DNA of 64,000 nucleotides from Pectobacterium carotovorum. Its GTDB lineage: Bacteria > Pseudomonadota > Gammaproteobacteria > Enterobacterales > Enterobacteriaceae. Below, piece by piece: positions 33,052-43,107 of this stretch (position 1 is its first letter; every line of letters starts with the position of its first letter). The notes under the pieces are model-generated. The model searched no databases, was not told the origin of the DNA, and worked only from the letters and a program-made list of their open reading frames with translations. The DNA lies in NCBI RefSeq assembly GCF_900129615.1, contig NZ_FQWI01000002.1, positions 186,001-250,000 of the forward strand. The letters are read 5' to 3'. Both the position numbers and the translations under genes were made by a program.

Positions 33052-33843
33052 TTACCCTCGCCCCAAAAAAATATGCTCACGATGGTATGCCATCTGGGAC
33101 AGGCTGGGCGGGTAGGTGTCTGGCAGGTGGATTTGTTTGCCTTCGTATTGGACGAAATTGACGTCGCTGATGGCGCTTTTCAGTTTTTTGATGCGTGGAG
33201 AAAGCAGCATTTCGAGCGAATCATTGAAGCTAATCAGCCCCATATCAAAGGCTTTGTCGTGCAGGTTGGACAGGCAGAGACCGTTGCTGGGATCGAGGCG
33301 ATATTCTGGCGTCGTTTTCCACGGTTGAATATGGCTGGCCACCAGTAGCGCGGGCTCTTCCAACCCGGTCACGCAGCAGCGTTCGCCGTAGTTGCTGAGT
33401 ACGCGTTTGCGGAACAGCTGCTGACCAATACGCGTTTTTACCTGTGTAAGGCGCTCGCCGCCGTGATAATCAGGAATTTTGCTTTCGTTAGCCTGATACG
33501 GTGATGGCGCTGTTGTCGCTTCCGCCGCTCCTGCTTCGAGCGATATTATGGCCTGTTGGCACTGCTGTTCAAATAACTCAGGGTTATCGTCCATTTCCTG
33601 CCACAGCGCGCGGTCAGCGTTGGACGCGCCGCGCAAGCCAGTGCGACCCGAATCGATAATAAATGGATCGAGGCTGGCGAGATTCACTAGCTTCATCGCC
33701 AGTGCGGAAGGCGTGCGGTTAATCAGCTTGGCGTAGCGAATGATATCGGGGTTACGCGAATGCAGCCTGCCAAACGGTAGTTGGCTGTACAGGGTGAAGG
33801 CGATCAGTAGCTGATCTCGCGTCCAATGGTTGGTGGCAGCCAT
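33052..33843 (-). CDS. HNH endonuclease
   Basis: 263 residues. The C-terminal HNH_2 domain is complete: CCVTGLEEPALLVASHIQPW, then RLDPSNGLCLSNLHDKAFDMG. The N-terminal 100 residues (WTRDQLLIAFTLYSQLPFGR, LINRTPSALAMKLVNLASLD) are the conserved arm of this restriction-type family, probably DNA binding. It has no cognate methylase nearby, so it may target modified DNA or serve as solitary defence nuclease (inference). Confidence 0.9.
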   Translation of the reverse strand: MAATNHWTRDQLLIAFTLYSQLPFGRLHSRNPDIIRYAKLINRTPSALAMKLVNLASLDPFIIDSGRTGLRGASNADRALWQEMDDNPELFEQQCQQAIISLEAGAAEATTAPSPYQANESKIPDYHGGERLTQVKTRIGQQLFRKRVLSNYGERCCVTGLEEPALLVASHIQPWKTTPEYRLDPSNGLCLSNLHDKAFDMGLISFNDSLEMLLSPRIKKLKSAISDVNFVQYEGKQIHLPDTYPPSLSQMAYHREHIFLGRG

Positions 33844-33996
33844 GCGTGTGTCGTCCGTTCGTTAGCGCATTCGGTTAGTGATAGCGCTAACTATGCCAGG
33901 TCAGTGCGTAAAATGCATGTGCTTGCCTGCGGCTGGATAATTGGTGCAGGCTGCGCTAACGTTCTGACAGCCTTCCTATTATGATGCCGAGAAACT

Positions 33997-35094
33997 ATGC
34001 CCTGTTCTTCTATTCCCTTGTTTCGTCCCCTGTGTGCGTTGGCTCTGCTAGTGCTGGCGGGCTGTGCCAGCAAGACCGCGACGACACCGGAATCGCGGCC
34101 TGCGGATGTTCGTGCTCAACTACTCAAGCTGTTGCCAGACAGCGTGAAAGATCGTCAGGGCTGGGCGACCGATATCGCCACCGCATTTACCACGCAGGGG
34201 CTCGATCCCAGCAATGAAAATCTGTGCTCGGTGCTCGCGGTGACCGAGCAGGAATCGACGTTTAATGCCGATCCGCAGGTGCCGAATCTGTCGAAAATCG
34301 CCTGGCAGGAGATCGACCGTCGTGCGGAGAAAGTTCATGTTCCGGCATTTCTGGTGCGCACCGCGCTACTCATCAAATCCTCTAACGGAAAAAGCTACAG
34401 CGAGCGGCTCGATAAGGTGCGCACGGAAAAAGAGCTCAGCGCGATCTTTGATGATTTCATCGACATGGTGCCGATGGGGCAGACGCTGTTCGGTCGGCTG
34501 AACCCGGTGCATACCGGTGGGCCGATGCAGGTGAGCATCGCGTTTGCAGAAGCTAACGCGAAGGGCTATCCGTATACCGTGGGCGGCACGATTCGTCAGG
34601 AGGTGTTTAGCCGTCGTGGCGGGATGTATTTTGGCATCAAGCACCTGCTGGGTTATCCGGCGAATTATCCGCAGTCGATATACCGATTCGCGGATTTCAA
34701 CGCGGGTTGGTATGCCAGCCGAAATGCGGCGTTCCAGCGTGCTGTTAGCCGTCTGACCGGGGTCAAGCTGGCGCTGGACGGTGATCTAATCAACTACGGT
34801 TCGGATAAAGCCAGCGCTACGGAACTGGCGGTGCGCGCATTGGGGAAACGTCTGGACATGAGTGATAGCGCAATCCGTCGTGCGCTGGAGAAGGGCAATA
34901 GCCTCGATTTTGAAGACACCAGCTTGTATGAGCGCGTCTTTGCGCTGGCGGATAAGTCAGGCAACAAGGCTCCACGTGTCATCCTGCCAGGAATTACGCT
35001 GGAAAGCCCGAAAATCACCCGTAAGCTCACCACGGCGTGGTTTGCCAATCGCGTTGATGAACGTCGCCAGCGGTGTTTGGCAAGGGCCAAATAG
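33997..35094 (+). CDS. DUF1615 family lipoprotein
   Basis: 365 residues. The signal peptide ends in a lipobox (LVLAGC, Cys at about residue 23), so it is a lipoprotein. The body contains LCSVLAVTEQESTFNADPQV and GPMQVSIAFAE, reminiscent of the lysozyme-like transglycosylase fold with a candidate catalytic Glu in EQES, and DFNAGWYASRNAAFQRA. This fits DUF1615; peptidoglycan lysis is an inference. ATG 33997 lacks a strong ribosome binding site. Confidence 0.88.
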   Translation: MPCSSIPLFRPLCALALLVLAGCASKTATTPESRPADVRAQLLKLLPDSVKDRQGWATDIATAFTTQGLDPSNENLCSVLAVTEQESTFNADPQVPNLSKIAWQEIDRRAEKVHVPAFLVRTALLIKSSNGKSYSERLDKVRTEKELSAIFDDFIDMVPMGQTLFGRLNPVHTGGPMQVSIAFAEANAKGYPYTVGGTIRQEVFSRRGGMYFGIKHLLGYPANYPQSIYRFADFNAGWYASRNAAFQRAVSRLTGVKLALDGDLINYGSDKASATELAVRALGKRLDMSDSAIRRALEKGNSLDFEDTSLYERVFALADKSGNKAPRVILPGITLESPKITRKLTTAWFANRVDERRQRCLARAK

Positions 35095-35120
35095 GCAACG
35101 CCCTCCACCAAGGGCGTTGC
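35095..35120. terminator. Convergent hairpin terminator
   Basis: Perfect 10-bp stem gcaacgccct (35095-35104) / agggcgttgc (35111-35120), 6-base loop, directly after the DUF1615 stop codon and 24 bases from the SulP stop. T-runs are short. Confidence 0.7.
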
Positions 35121-35143
35121 TGTCATGTATGGCGATTAGTGCA

Positions 35144-36613
35144 TCAAACCGGCCATTGGCTGAGTTTGATGCCGCGTTCTTGCGCATTTTCGCGGAAATC
35201 TTCCAGCATCGTGCGGACATCAGGATCGATATAGTCGGCATTGTCGTGTTCTACAATCACGACGCTGTTGGCGGGGATCTTGTTGAGCAAGCCTTGCAGA
35301 CGCGGGTTGTGCACAAACGTCAGGTTCTGCTGAAAGCTCAGGACAAAGTGATCGCCGTAGCGTGTGAGCTGCATCGCGTTGCGGTGGCTTTTATAAATGC
35401 TAAAAGCTAACTGGGTCACGATGCCAATCCCGATGCCTGCCAGCATCCCAAACACGATGATTCCGATAACGGTCGCCGCGAAAGGCACGAACTGTTGTAA
35501 ACCCTGACGCCACAGCAGCAGGAACTGTTGCGGTGAAGCCAGCTTATAGCCGGTATACAGCAATACGGCTGCCAGACTGGCAAGCGGAATGACGTTGAGC
35601 AAGTCGGTCATGAACAGGCCGCAAAGCAGCAGCAGCACGCCGTGCAGCAGGATGGAGAACTTGGTACGCGCGCCGGCGTTGACGTTGACGGAGCTGCGTA
35701 CGATCACGGCAGTAATCGGCAATCCGCCCAGAAAACCGCTGAGCATGTTCCCGATACCTTGCGCACGCATCTCTTTATCCGGCGAGGGCGCAGGGTGCTG
35801 CGGGCGAATTTTCTTCAACGCTTCCTGACTTAACAAGGTTTCCAGGCTAGCCACCAGCGCCAATGTCACCGCAACCACATAAACCGCCGGGTTCTTCCAC
35901 GCCTGCCAGTCAGGGCGGGTCATCTCTCCCATCAACTGTTCCAGACTGCCAAACTCCGGCAGGACAATACGCGGCAGGTTATCGACCATCTCGGTAGACA
36001 GGCGCTCGCCGTAGACGGTAAAGAGTCCGCCAAAGAGCACGGCGACCAGCGGGCCGGGAAGCCAACTCAATGCGCTGATTTTCTGCACGGGCTTAGTGGT
36101 CCAAAGCCAGAGAATCGCCAGCCCGACCAGACAGACAGTCAGCGCGCTGGCGGAAAATCCAGGTTCGGAAGCGTCGAAGAGCGATTTTAAATCGTCCTCA
36201 CCGTCCGAGCCGAAGGCAAGTGGGATTTGCTGAATAATCAGCAGGATGCCGATAGCAGACAGCATGCCTTTAATCACGGTGCCGGGGATGAGCGTAATGA
36301 AACGCCCGGCGCGCAGCAGGCCCATAATGCATTGCAGCACCCCTGCGAGCATGATCGCCAATAGCAATGCTGAAAACGATCCCAGGCTGGCGATAGAGCC
36401 GGAGACGATAGTAACCAGACCGGCGGCAGGGCCGCTGACGGCGTAGCGAGACGGACTGAACAGGGTGACGACGATACCGCCGACGACGCCGGTCAACAGA
36501 CCGACAAAAGGAGGAAGACCGCTGGCCTGCGCGATACCGAGGCTCAGCGGCAGGGCAACAAGGAAGACGACGAGCCCCGCGGGGATATCATGTCGGAGTG
36601 TGCTCAGGTTCAT
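35144..36613 (-). CDS. SulP-family anion (probably bicarbonate) transporter
   Basis: 489 residues with about 11 membrane segments. The N-terminal IPAGLVVFLVALPLSLGIAQASGLPP and SGPAAGLVTIVSGSI are SulP signatures; VASLETLLSQEALKKI and GLPITAVIVRSSVNVNAGARTKF are also typical. The C-terminal STAS-like region is short (VVIVEHDNADYIDPDVRTML). Its ATG overlaps the carbonic anhydrase gene by 4 bases, which points to coupled bicarbonate uptake and interconversion. Confidence 0.92.
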   Translation of the reverse strand: MNLSTLRHDIPAGLVVFLVALPLSLGIAQASGLPPFVGLLTGVVGGIVVTLFSPSRYAVSGPAAGLVTIVSGSIASLGSFSALLLAIMLAGVLQCIMGLLRAGRFITLIPGTVIKGMLSAIGILLIIQQIPLAFGSDGEDDLKSLFDASEPGFSASALTVCLVGLAILWLWTTKPVQKISALSWLPGPLVAVLFGGLFTVYGERLSTEMVDNLPRIVLPEFGSLEQLMGEMTRPDWQAWKNPAVYVVAVTLALVASLETLLSQEALKKIRPQHPAPSPDKEMRAQGIGNMLSGFLGGLPITAVIVRSSVNVNAGARTKFSILLHGVLLLLCGLFMTDLLNVIPLASLAAVLLYTGYKLASPQQFLLLWRQGLQQFVPFAATVIGIIVFGMLAGIGIGIVTQLAFSIYKSHRNAMQLTRYGDHFVLSFQQNLTFVHNPRLQGLLNKIPANSVVIVEHDNADYIDPDVRTMLEDFRENAQERGIKLSQWPV

Positions 36614-37245
36614 GGGGATGCCTCCTGTTTCTGGGCGTGACGGTGGATGAGTTCTTTCAGGTGGCCGCTATGCAGGTCGTAGACACAGCCGAAAACATCA
36701 AGCTCAACGCCATTGCGCCAGGCTTTCTGCACCGGTTCACAGGCGATCAGGTGGGCGAACTGTGCCAGCACGTTGGCTTCCACCAGCTGATTCTGGCGCG
36801 TGCTTTCATCGGCATCGCTATCTTGCGAGGCGGCAATATGCGGCGAAAGCGCCTGACGCAAATCCGTAATGCGGCGGGAAAGGGCGGAATCCTCCTGAGC
36901 GAGCCCCATTTCGGGCAGGTTCACCGCCGCCTGAACACCGCCACAGCCATAGTGGCCGCAGAGCACGATGCGGGAAACATGCAGGTATTCGAGGGCATAT
37001 TGCAGCACGCTCATGAAGTTATCGTCGTCTGCCACCACCATATTCGCGATGTTGCGGTGAACAAAAAGCTCGCCGGGCGCAGAACCCGTCAGCACTTCGG
37101 CAGGCACTCGGCTGTCTGAACAGCCGATCCAGAGTGAATGGGGCGTCTGGCCCTGCGTGTGCTTTCTGAAATAGTGTGGATGGCGTTGGCGACGCAACGT
37201 AGCCCAACTGCGATTCTTGGCTAATAGGGGTTTTAATGTCGTCAA
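36610..37245 (-). CDS. Beta-class carbonic anhydrase
   Basis: Zinc ligands are intact: WIGCSDSRVP (Cys, Asp, Arg) and LCGHYGCGGVQAA (His, Cys). I choose the TTG at 37245 (TTLKPLLAKNRSWA), preceded by aagagagag, because it aligns with the N-terminus of E. coli Can. An ATG at 37311 would add 22 residues not typical of the family. The enzyme interconverts CO2 and bicarbonate. The 211-residue protein is coupled to the SulP gene by a 4-base overlap. Confidence 0.9.
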   Translation of the reverse strand: MTTLKPLLAKNRSWATLRRQRHPHYFRKHTQGQTPHSLWIGCSDSRVPAEVLTGSAPGELFVHRNIANMVVADDDNFMSVLQYALEYLHVSRIVLCGHYGCGGVQAAVNLPEMGLAQEDSALSRRITDLRQALSPHIAASQDSDADESTRQNQLVEANVLAQFAHLIACEPVQKAWRNGVELDVFGCVYDLHSGHLKELIHRHAQKQEASP

Positions 37246-37311
37246 ATTAAACTCTCTCTTTAGAAAACACAGGGATATTTTCCGCCCAGTTGGGAAGGAA
37301 AACGGAATCAT

Positions 37312-37783
37312 TAATTATTAGCCTTCACTTAATTAAGTTAGGCATAATTAAATTTAGTTCTGGTGTTTTCTAAATTGTGACGTTTATTGAGACTTTTCTT
37401 ATATTGTTATTTGTTTTTTATATAACTTTAAATTCCATTTAAATCCTTTAAAAGCAATGAGTTGTGATTTATATCCTTATAATAAGAAAAAGCTATTTTA
37501 CTTAACCGCATTTGAGGTTAGGTATTTAATGTTGCATTGATATTGCAATTTACATCCTTATTGCCAAGCCTTTTTATATAAAGTAATGCGTTATCGACAT
37601 CCACTTTAATTAGTTAATTAAAGCGACGAGGGTACCAATTACAATTATGTTTGGAAATATAAAATAGATTTTATCTACATTAACCCAATATAAAGTGTGG
37701 AAATAAATAGAAGAGATATAGAGGAAATATAGAGAGGGAAGTGAAGAGGGATATACGGGATATATCGTCTAAATAATGGAGAG
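37312..37783. other. AT-rich gene-free stretch
   Basis: About 470 AT-rich bases between the carbonic anhydrase promoter and the chemoreceptor terminator. No ORF, RNA or strong repeat is seen; it should include the promoter for the carbonic anhydrase-SulP operon. Confidence 0.4.
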
Positions 37784-37831
37784 GGAGCCGGGCTATATCG
37801 CCCGGCTAAGAGAACAGCAGATATCTGCTGT
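37784..37831 (-). terminator. Two tandem hairpins after the chemoreceptor gene
   Basis: agccgggc/gcccggct (about 37785-37806) and a perfect 18-bp palindrome acagcagat/atctgctgt (37814-37831). T-runs are weak on both sides, so termination is likely but not certain. Confidence 0.6.
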
Positions 37832-37861
37832 CGGCCACTTAAGCCCGCATGTCTTTATGCT

Positions 37862-39811
37862 CTATCTTGATAACAGCGCTTGCCGCAAAGGCTGCTGCGG
37901 TGCGCTGTCGTCAACCTTGAAACGGCTGACCAGTGATTCCATTTCAATCGCCTGTTCATCCAGTAACTGGCTGGCAACGGAAGCCTGAGAAACCAGCGTC
38001 GCATTCTGCTGCGTGACCATCTCTAGCTGGCTGAGCGCTTCGTTTATTTGCGCGATGCCTAGCGACTGTTCATCGGCGGCGACCGCGATTTCATTTACCA
38101 GATCGCGCACTTTACGGGTGCCGGCGACGATGTCGTTAATTCCCCGGTTTGATTGATTCACCAGCTTCGTCCCTTCGCTGACGCTGGCAATACTGTCGGC
38201 GATGAGCGCGCGGATTTTGCCCGCTTCGTCAGCACTGCGCTGCGATAGCTGACGAACCTCTGCCGCGACGACAGAGAACCCGCGGCCATGCTGCCCCGCT
38301 CGTGCGGCCTCAACCGCCGCGTTCAGTGCCAGCAGGTTGGTCTGAAAGGCAATGGCATCAATGGCGGAAACTACCGCGTTCACGCGCTGGCTGGCGTCCT
38401 GAATTTTTTCCATCGCACCGCTAGCCGACTCGGTAATGGTGCCGACGCGGTGCGCCTGATCGTCCACCTCCGTCGTCAACTGACGTGCCTGTCCGGCAAA
38501 GTCGGCGGTTTGTTTTACCGTAACGGTAATTTCTTCCATGCTGCTGGCGGTTTGCACCAGCGAAGCGGATTGCTCTTCGGTACGCTGCGCCAGATCCTGA
38601 TTGCCGTTGGCGATCTCGCTGCTGGCTTGTCCGATCGTCTGCGAGCTGCGCTTAATGCTCACCACCATGTCGGCGATGTTTTCCAGTGAGGCGTTATACG
38701 CCTGATTTAGTTGCGACAGTTCGTCGGTTCCCGGCACGCGCAGGCGGCGTGTAAGATCCCCGCCCATCTCGCGAATAGTCGTCAGCGTTTGCTGAAGTTG
38801 CTCGTTGATGCTGCGCATGACCATGGAAGCAAGGCCGAGCGCCATGAGCAGAGAAATCAACGCTCCGGCCAGGTAGCTGATCCATGACTGGCGGGCATTG
38901 GCGGCTAAGGTATTCACCTGTGCCGTCAGGTCGTTGGTGGCGAGCTGTTCAACCTTTTTCAACTCATCGATTTTTGCCGTTTGTTGGTTAAACCACTGGC
39001 TGGCATCGATATCAAAATTGCCGCCAGGCGAAGTGATAGCTTTGTTGCGCATCTGAAGTGCGCTTTGTGCAGAAGGATTGTTGAGGGCCTGTTCAAAAGC
39101 CCGGCGCAGCTCGGGATTGGCGAACATGTTGTAGGCCGTGGTGTAGGCATCTCCCCGGCCAACCATCTGGTTCAGACGTTCGAACATACCGGTAGCAAAG
39201 CTATTAGCAGAGAACGCGTTGGAGAGCACGGCGCGTTCAAGCCCAGCCTGTTCTTTGACGTTCAGCAGATTGTAATAGGCCGCCAGCCGCTGGGCGATAC
39301 CACCGTCGCTGACCAGATGGGCCATATCCCCGACGATATTCAGCAGATTGCTGACTGAATCGGAATAGTAGCCAATCGCTTGGGCGACGGGTATCGATAT
39401 GCTATCGACACTGCGGCGATGTTCCGCAAGTTGCTGTGTTTTCTGTGTAACGCGACCGAGTGCTTCGCTGACGGCATCGCCAAGCTCGGCGCGGCTCAGG
39501 TTTGCGGCGGTTTGCTCAAGCACCTGCTGTGCCCGATCGGTGGCTTGCCGCTGCGTGGTGAGCTCCGGGCCAAAATTTTTCCCCTGACTACCAAAATAGC
39601 CCGCGCTCAAGCCGCGCTCACGCTGTAGCTGGTGGGCGTACTCGCCTGCGTCGCGCGCCAGTGTGATGAGCTTCTCCATACGGATCATTTCATTTTCTGT
39701 GCTGCGGCGTTCCATTACGCCGGAAAAACTGAACCAGAGGAGGGCAAGGATGGGCGGGAGAAGGGCAAGAATGAACTTACTACGGATCGAGATGTGATGA
39801 AGGGATTTCAT
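37862..39811 (-). CDS. Methyl-accepting chemotaxis protein with NIT sensor domain
   Basis: 649 residues. TM1 at about 12-32; a periplasmic nitrate/nitrite-sensing (NIT) domain with [20 protein letters not shown] and [16 protein letters not shown]2 at about 312-334 ([19 protein letters not shown]); HAMP; then the cytoplasmic signalling hairpin with the invariant [20 protein letters not shown] tip. No C-terminal NWETF-like CheR tether is present, the end being [11 protein letters not shown]. It probably steers motility in response to nitrate or a related anion (family knowledge). Confidence 0.93.
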   Translation of the reverse strand: MKSLHHISIRSKFILALLPPILALLWFSFSGVMERRSTENEMIRMEKLITLARDAGEYAHQLQRERGLSAGYFGSQGKNFGPELTTQRQATDRAQQVLEQTAANLSRAELGDAVSEALGRVTQKTQQLAEHRRSVDSISIPVAQAIGYYSDSVSNLLNIVGDMAHLVSDGGIAQRLAAYYNLLNVKEQAGLERAVLSNAFSANSFATGMFERLNQMVGRGDAYTTAYNMFANPELRRAFEQALNNPSAQSALQMRNKAITSPGGNFDIDASQWFNQQTAKIDELKKVEQLATNDLTAQVNTLAANARQSWISYLAGALISLLMALGLASMVMRSINEQLQQTLTTIREMGGDLTRRLRVPGTDELSQLNQAYNASLENIADMVVSIKRSSQTIGQASSEIANGNQDLAQRTEEQSASLVQTASSMEEITVTVKQTADFAGQARQLTTEVDDQAHRVGTITESASGAMEKIQDASQRVNAVVSAIDAIAFQTNLLALNAAVEAARAGQHGRGFSVVAAEVRQLSQRSADEAGKIRALIADSIASVSEGTKLVNQSNRGINDIVAGTRKVRDLVNEIAVAADEQSLGIAQINEALSQLEMVTQQNATLVSQASVASQLLDEQAIEMESLVSRFKVDDSAPQQPLRQALLSR

Positions 39812-40100
39812 AGGTGTGCTCCATAGCCTGCAAGTAGTCCGTTCCTGACATGTGCAGTTTGCAAAAGTAGACAGGGGGTTTATTTTAGTTTCGGCCTAAT
39901 AGGGGAATGGTTTAGCGCTGACCCCATGATTCCCTTAAAAAAACCATGCCTATTTTGCTTACCACCCCATTGATAAGAATATATTGCTTATTATTTAATT
40001 GCTTATATATTTTTTCTCTCTTTTTTTGCAACAAGATCGTTAACTTATGATACATCCAAGGTGGTATGTATTTTTGCCACTGTATTGGTATTTTTACAGT

Positions 40101-40193
40101 CTAGATGACGGTGAGCAGCATCGTGACGTTAATCAGTGAAATCAGGGTAAGAAAGAAGACAACGATCCTGAATGCGTGGCGAGAAGGTTTCAT
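40101..40193 (-). CDS. 30-residue membrane peptide downstream of mgtB (MgtR/MgtU-like)
   Basis: A short gene in the gap after mgtB on the same strand: ATG at 40193, tag at 40101-40103, with aggag seven bases before the start. The peptide starts MKPSRHAFRIVV and is followed by one hydrophobic helix (FFLTLISLINVTMLLTVI). Position, length and the basic-then-hydrophobic layout match Salmonella MgtR (30 residues) and the later-described MgtU of the same operon, which regulate MgtC or MgtB stability. Sequence identity is low, so homology is an inference; the gene is 57 bases after the mgtB stop. Confidence 0.7.
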   Translation of the reverse strand: MKPSRHAFRIVVFFLTLISLINVTMLLTVI

Positions 40194-40250
40194 AGCGGCT
40201 CCTGATTCGGCGGGCGACAGCGCACCCGCCGTGAAGAGGTAAATAAGGGA

Positions 40251-42962
40251 TCAGAACCACTGGCCGAAGCGGCGGATATAGGCGCGTTTGACCAGTTGAG
40301 CGACAGTGCAGTAGCCAATCAGCGTGGCGGCCAGCCACGGGAAATATTCCCACGGCAGCGGCTGTAAACCGACCAGCGGCCCCAGCGGTGAGAACGGTAG
40401 ATAGATGCCCAGCGCCATCACCAGCCCGGTCATCAACATCACTGGCAGCGCCGCTGTACTCTGAATGAACGGGATCTTCTGGGTACGCAGCATGTGCACC
40501 ACCAGCGTTTGTGACAGCAACCCCTCAACGAACCAGCCTGACTGAAACAGAGCCTGATGCTCTACGCTGTTGGCGGCAAACACGAACCACATCAGCGCGT
40601 AGGTGGTGATGTCAAAAATCGATGACGTTGGCCCGATACACAGCATGAAGCGCCCGATATTTTTGGCATCCCATTTACGCGGTTTACGCAGGAACTCCTT
40701 ATCCATTTTGTCCCACGGCAGCGACAGCTGAGAGATGTCGTACATCAGGTTCTGAATCAGCAGATGGATCGCCAGCATCGGCAGGAACGGAATAAAGGCG
40801 CTGGCGACCAGCACGGAAAACACGTTGCCGAAATTGGAACTGGCGGTCATGTTCAGGTATTTGATGATATTCCCGAACGTCTCGCGCCCTTTGATCACGC
40901 CTTCTTCCAGCACCATCAGGTTCTTTTCCAGCAGAATGATATCGGCCGATTCTTTGGCGATATCCGTGCCCGTATCGACGGAAATCCCGATATCCGCATC
41001 GCGCAGGGCGGGGGCATCGTTGATACCGTCGCCCAAAAAGCCGACCGTATGGTTATTCCCCTGCAACGCTTTCAGCACGCGGGATTTTTGTAGCGGCGTC
41101 AGTCGGGCAAAAATGGTGCGTTGTTCTACCAGTACGCCGAGCTGTTCATCGCTGAGCGCATCGATAGCGTTACCTTCCAGCACCTCGCACGGCTCCAGTC
41201 CGACATCGCGGCAGATCTTGCTGGTAATAATCGCGTTATCGCCCGTCAGAACTTTAACCGTCACACCGTTTTCATGCAGGGCGCGAATGGCGGCAGAGGC
41301 GCTTTCTTTCGGCGGATCGAGGAACGTCAGCAGGCCGCAAATTGTCAGGTCGCGTTCATCTTCGGCACTGAGTGGCAGCGTGCTGCCCACCGGACTCAGT
41401 TCCCGGGTGCCAATCATCAGCACACGGAACCCTTGCTGGTTGTAGCTTTCCGCCAGCGTTTTCAGCGCATTGCGGCGCGCGTCGTCCAGTTCATACTGCT
41501 GTCCGTTCTCACTGACATGCGTGGCAACCGCCAGCATTTCTTCTACTGCTCCTTTGCAAATCAGGCGTTGCTGGTTGTGTTCATCGGCAACGATGATGGA
41601 CAGACGGCGGCGAATAAAATCAAACGGCAGCTCATCGATTTTGCGATAGCGGCCTAGTGCGGCGATGGCAGGATTATGACGACCAAAATGCATGATGGCC
41701 TGATCCATCAGGTTTTTCATGCCGCTCTGGTGTGCGCTGTTGAGCCAGGCGAGCTGGAGTACACTTGTATCGATCTGACCCTGCGTATTCAGGTGATGTT
41801 CAAGGATGATGCGATCCTGCGTTAGCGTGCCGGTTTTATCGGTGCACAGGACGTCCATCGCGCCAAAGTTCTGAATCGCGTTCAGGCGTTTGACCACCAC
41901 TTTGCGCCGCGCCATGGCAATCGCGCCTTTTGCCAGATTGGATGAGACAATCATCGGCAGCATTTCTGGTGTCAGGCCGACCGCCACCGCCAGCGCAAAC
42001 AGGCTGGCCTCCATCCAGTCGCCTTTGGTGAAGCCGTTAATCAGCAGCACGACCGGCACCATCACAATCATAAAGCGGATCAGCAGCCAGCTTACGCTGT
42101 TCACGCCGCGATCGAAGGCGGTTTGGGATCGGGTGCCGACGATGGATTTTGCCAGCGAACCGAAGTAGGTGTGGCTGCCGGTCGCTACGACAATCGCCGT
42201 TGCTGTGCCGCTGGAAATGTTGGTGCCCATCAGACAAATGTTGGAGAGTGCCAGCAGATCGCTTTCGCCGCCGCTACCTGCGGGCTGACAGCCTTTGGCG
42301 CTGATATCGCTGAATACGTCGTATTTTTCGATCGGCAGCGATTCACCAGTCAGTACCGCCTGGCTAACGAACAGATCGCGTGATTCCACCAGCCGAACAT
42401 CCGCTGGCACCATATCGCCGGCGGAAAGCGTCAGAATATCGCCGGGAACCAGCTGTTGAAGCGGAATTTCCTGCAAGACGGCGGTGGCGTTGGCGTGAGG
42501 ACGACGCAGCACGGTGGCCGTTGTCCGCACCATCGATTTCAGTGCTTCTGCGGCTTTATTGGTCCGAAACTCCTGCCAGAAGCGTAGCAGGCCGCTCAGG
42601 CTCACCATCACCAGAATGATGATCACACCAGTGAGCGATGTCTCTTCGTTATGGCGCAGCGGTAGCCAGTAATCGGTGAAAAAGCTGATAGCGGCCAGCG
42701 CCATCAGTACGTAAATAAATGGGTTATTAAACGCGGCGGCCAGTTGCACCAGCGCATGGGGTGCTTTTTCGTGGGCGACGCGGTTTTCGCCATAGGTTTG
42801 CTGACGCTCAATGACGTCATCATGGCTTAAGCCGTGCAGATGAGTATTCAGGTTAGCCAGCGTTTGGTCGAGGCTATTTTGCGCCTCGCGGGCAATCGCA
42901 AAGGTGGCCGTGGGTGTCTTACGGGCGCGGCGATATCCCGTTTGCGTGATCATATGGGTCAT
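40251..42962 (-). CDS. mgtB: Magnesium-importing P-type ATPase
   Basis: 903 residues. It follows Salmonella MgtB rather than MgtA: NNPFIYVLMALAAISFFTDYWLPL, then RTQTAFDRGVNSVSWLLIRF-like text and an ending KRAYIRRFGQWF. The phosphorylated aspartate sits in LCTDKTGTLTQD; LTGESLPIEKYD and GDGINDAPALRDADIGIS are intact. It takes up Mg2+ across the inner membrane when external Mg2+ is low. Start ATG 42962 follows gagag. No mgtC is present; upstream is a leader with a short proline-rich ORF, and downstream is a 30-codon peptide gene. Confidence 0.95.
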   Translation of the reverse strand: MTHMITQTGYRRARKTPTATFAIAREAQNSLDQTLANLNTHLHGLSHDDVIERQQTYGENRVAHEKAPHALVQLAAAFNNPFIYVLMALAAISFFTDYWLPLRHNEETSLTGVIIILVMVSLSGLLRFWQEFRTNKAAEALKSMVRTTATVLRRPHANATAVLQEIPLQQLVPGDILTLSAGDMVPADVRLVESRDLFVSQAVLTGESLPIEKYDVFSDISAKGCQPAGSGGESDLLALSNICLMGTNISSGTATAIVVATGSHTYFGSLAKSIVGTRSQTAFDRGVNSVSWLLIRFMIVMVPVVLLINGFTKGDWMEASLFALAVAVGLTPEMLPMIVSSNLAKGAIAMARRKVVVKRLNAIQNFGAMDVLCTDKTGTLTQDRIILEHHLNTQGQIDTSVLQLAWLNSAHQSGMKNLMDQAIMHFGRHNPAIAALGRYRKIDELPFDFIRRRLSIIVADEHNQQRLICKGAVEEMLAVATHVSENGQQYELDDARRNALKTLAESYNQQGFRVLMIGTRELSPVGSTLPLSAEDERDLTICGLLTFLDPPKESASAAIRALHENGVTVKVLTGDNAIITSKICRDVGLEPCEVLEGNAIDALSDEQLGVLVEQRTIFARLTPLQKSRVLKALQGNNHTVGFLGDGINDAPALRDADIGISVDTGTDIAKESADIILLEKNLMVLEEGVIKGRETFGNIIKYLNMTASSNFGNVFSVLVASAFIPFLPMLAIHLLIQNLMYDISQLSLPWDKMDKEFLRKPRKWDAKNIGRFMLCIGPTSSIFDITTYALMWFVFAANSVEHQALFQSGWFVEGLLSQTLVVHMLRTQKIPFIQSTAALPVMLMTGLVMALGIYLPFSPLGPLVGLQPLPWEYFPWLAATLIGYCTVAQLVKRAYIRRFGQWF

Positions 42963-43015
42963 GATGCTGCTCTCTTAATGTTGCCTGTCCGCCGCGCACG
43001 GGCGCGCATCCCGGA

Positions 43016-43107
43016 TAAAGGGACGTAAAGCGGAAAAAAATGAAGGTATTAAGGGGGGTAAACAGCGCAGGCGGAGAGAACAGAGAGGTCGAGGAAGAAG
43101 ACAGTCC
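43016..43107 (-). promoter_or_regulatory. C/U-rich, G-poor leader segment (possible rut site)
   Basis: Between the leader ORF and mgtB, the transcript would be strikingly pyrimidine-rich (ctgtcttcttcctcgacctc, then taccccccttaatacc and catttttttccgc), with few G. This is what Rho loading sites look like, and Rho-dependent control is known for mgtA and mgtC leaders in Salmonella. Inference from base composition only. Confidence 0.5.
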
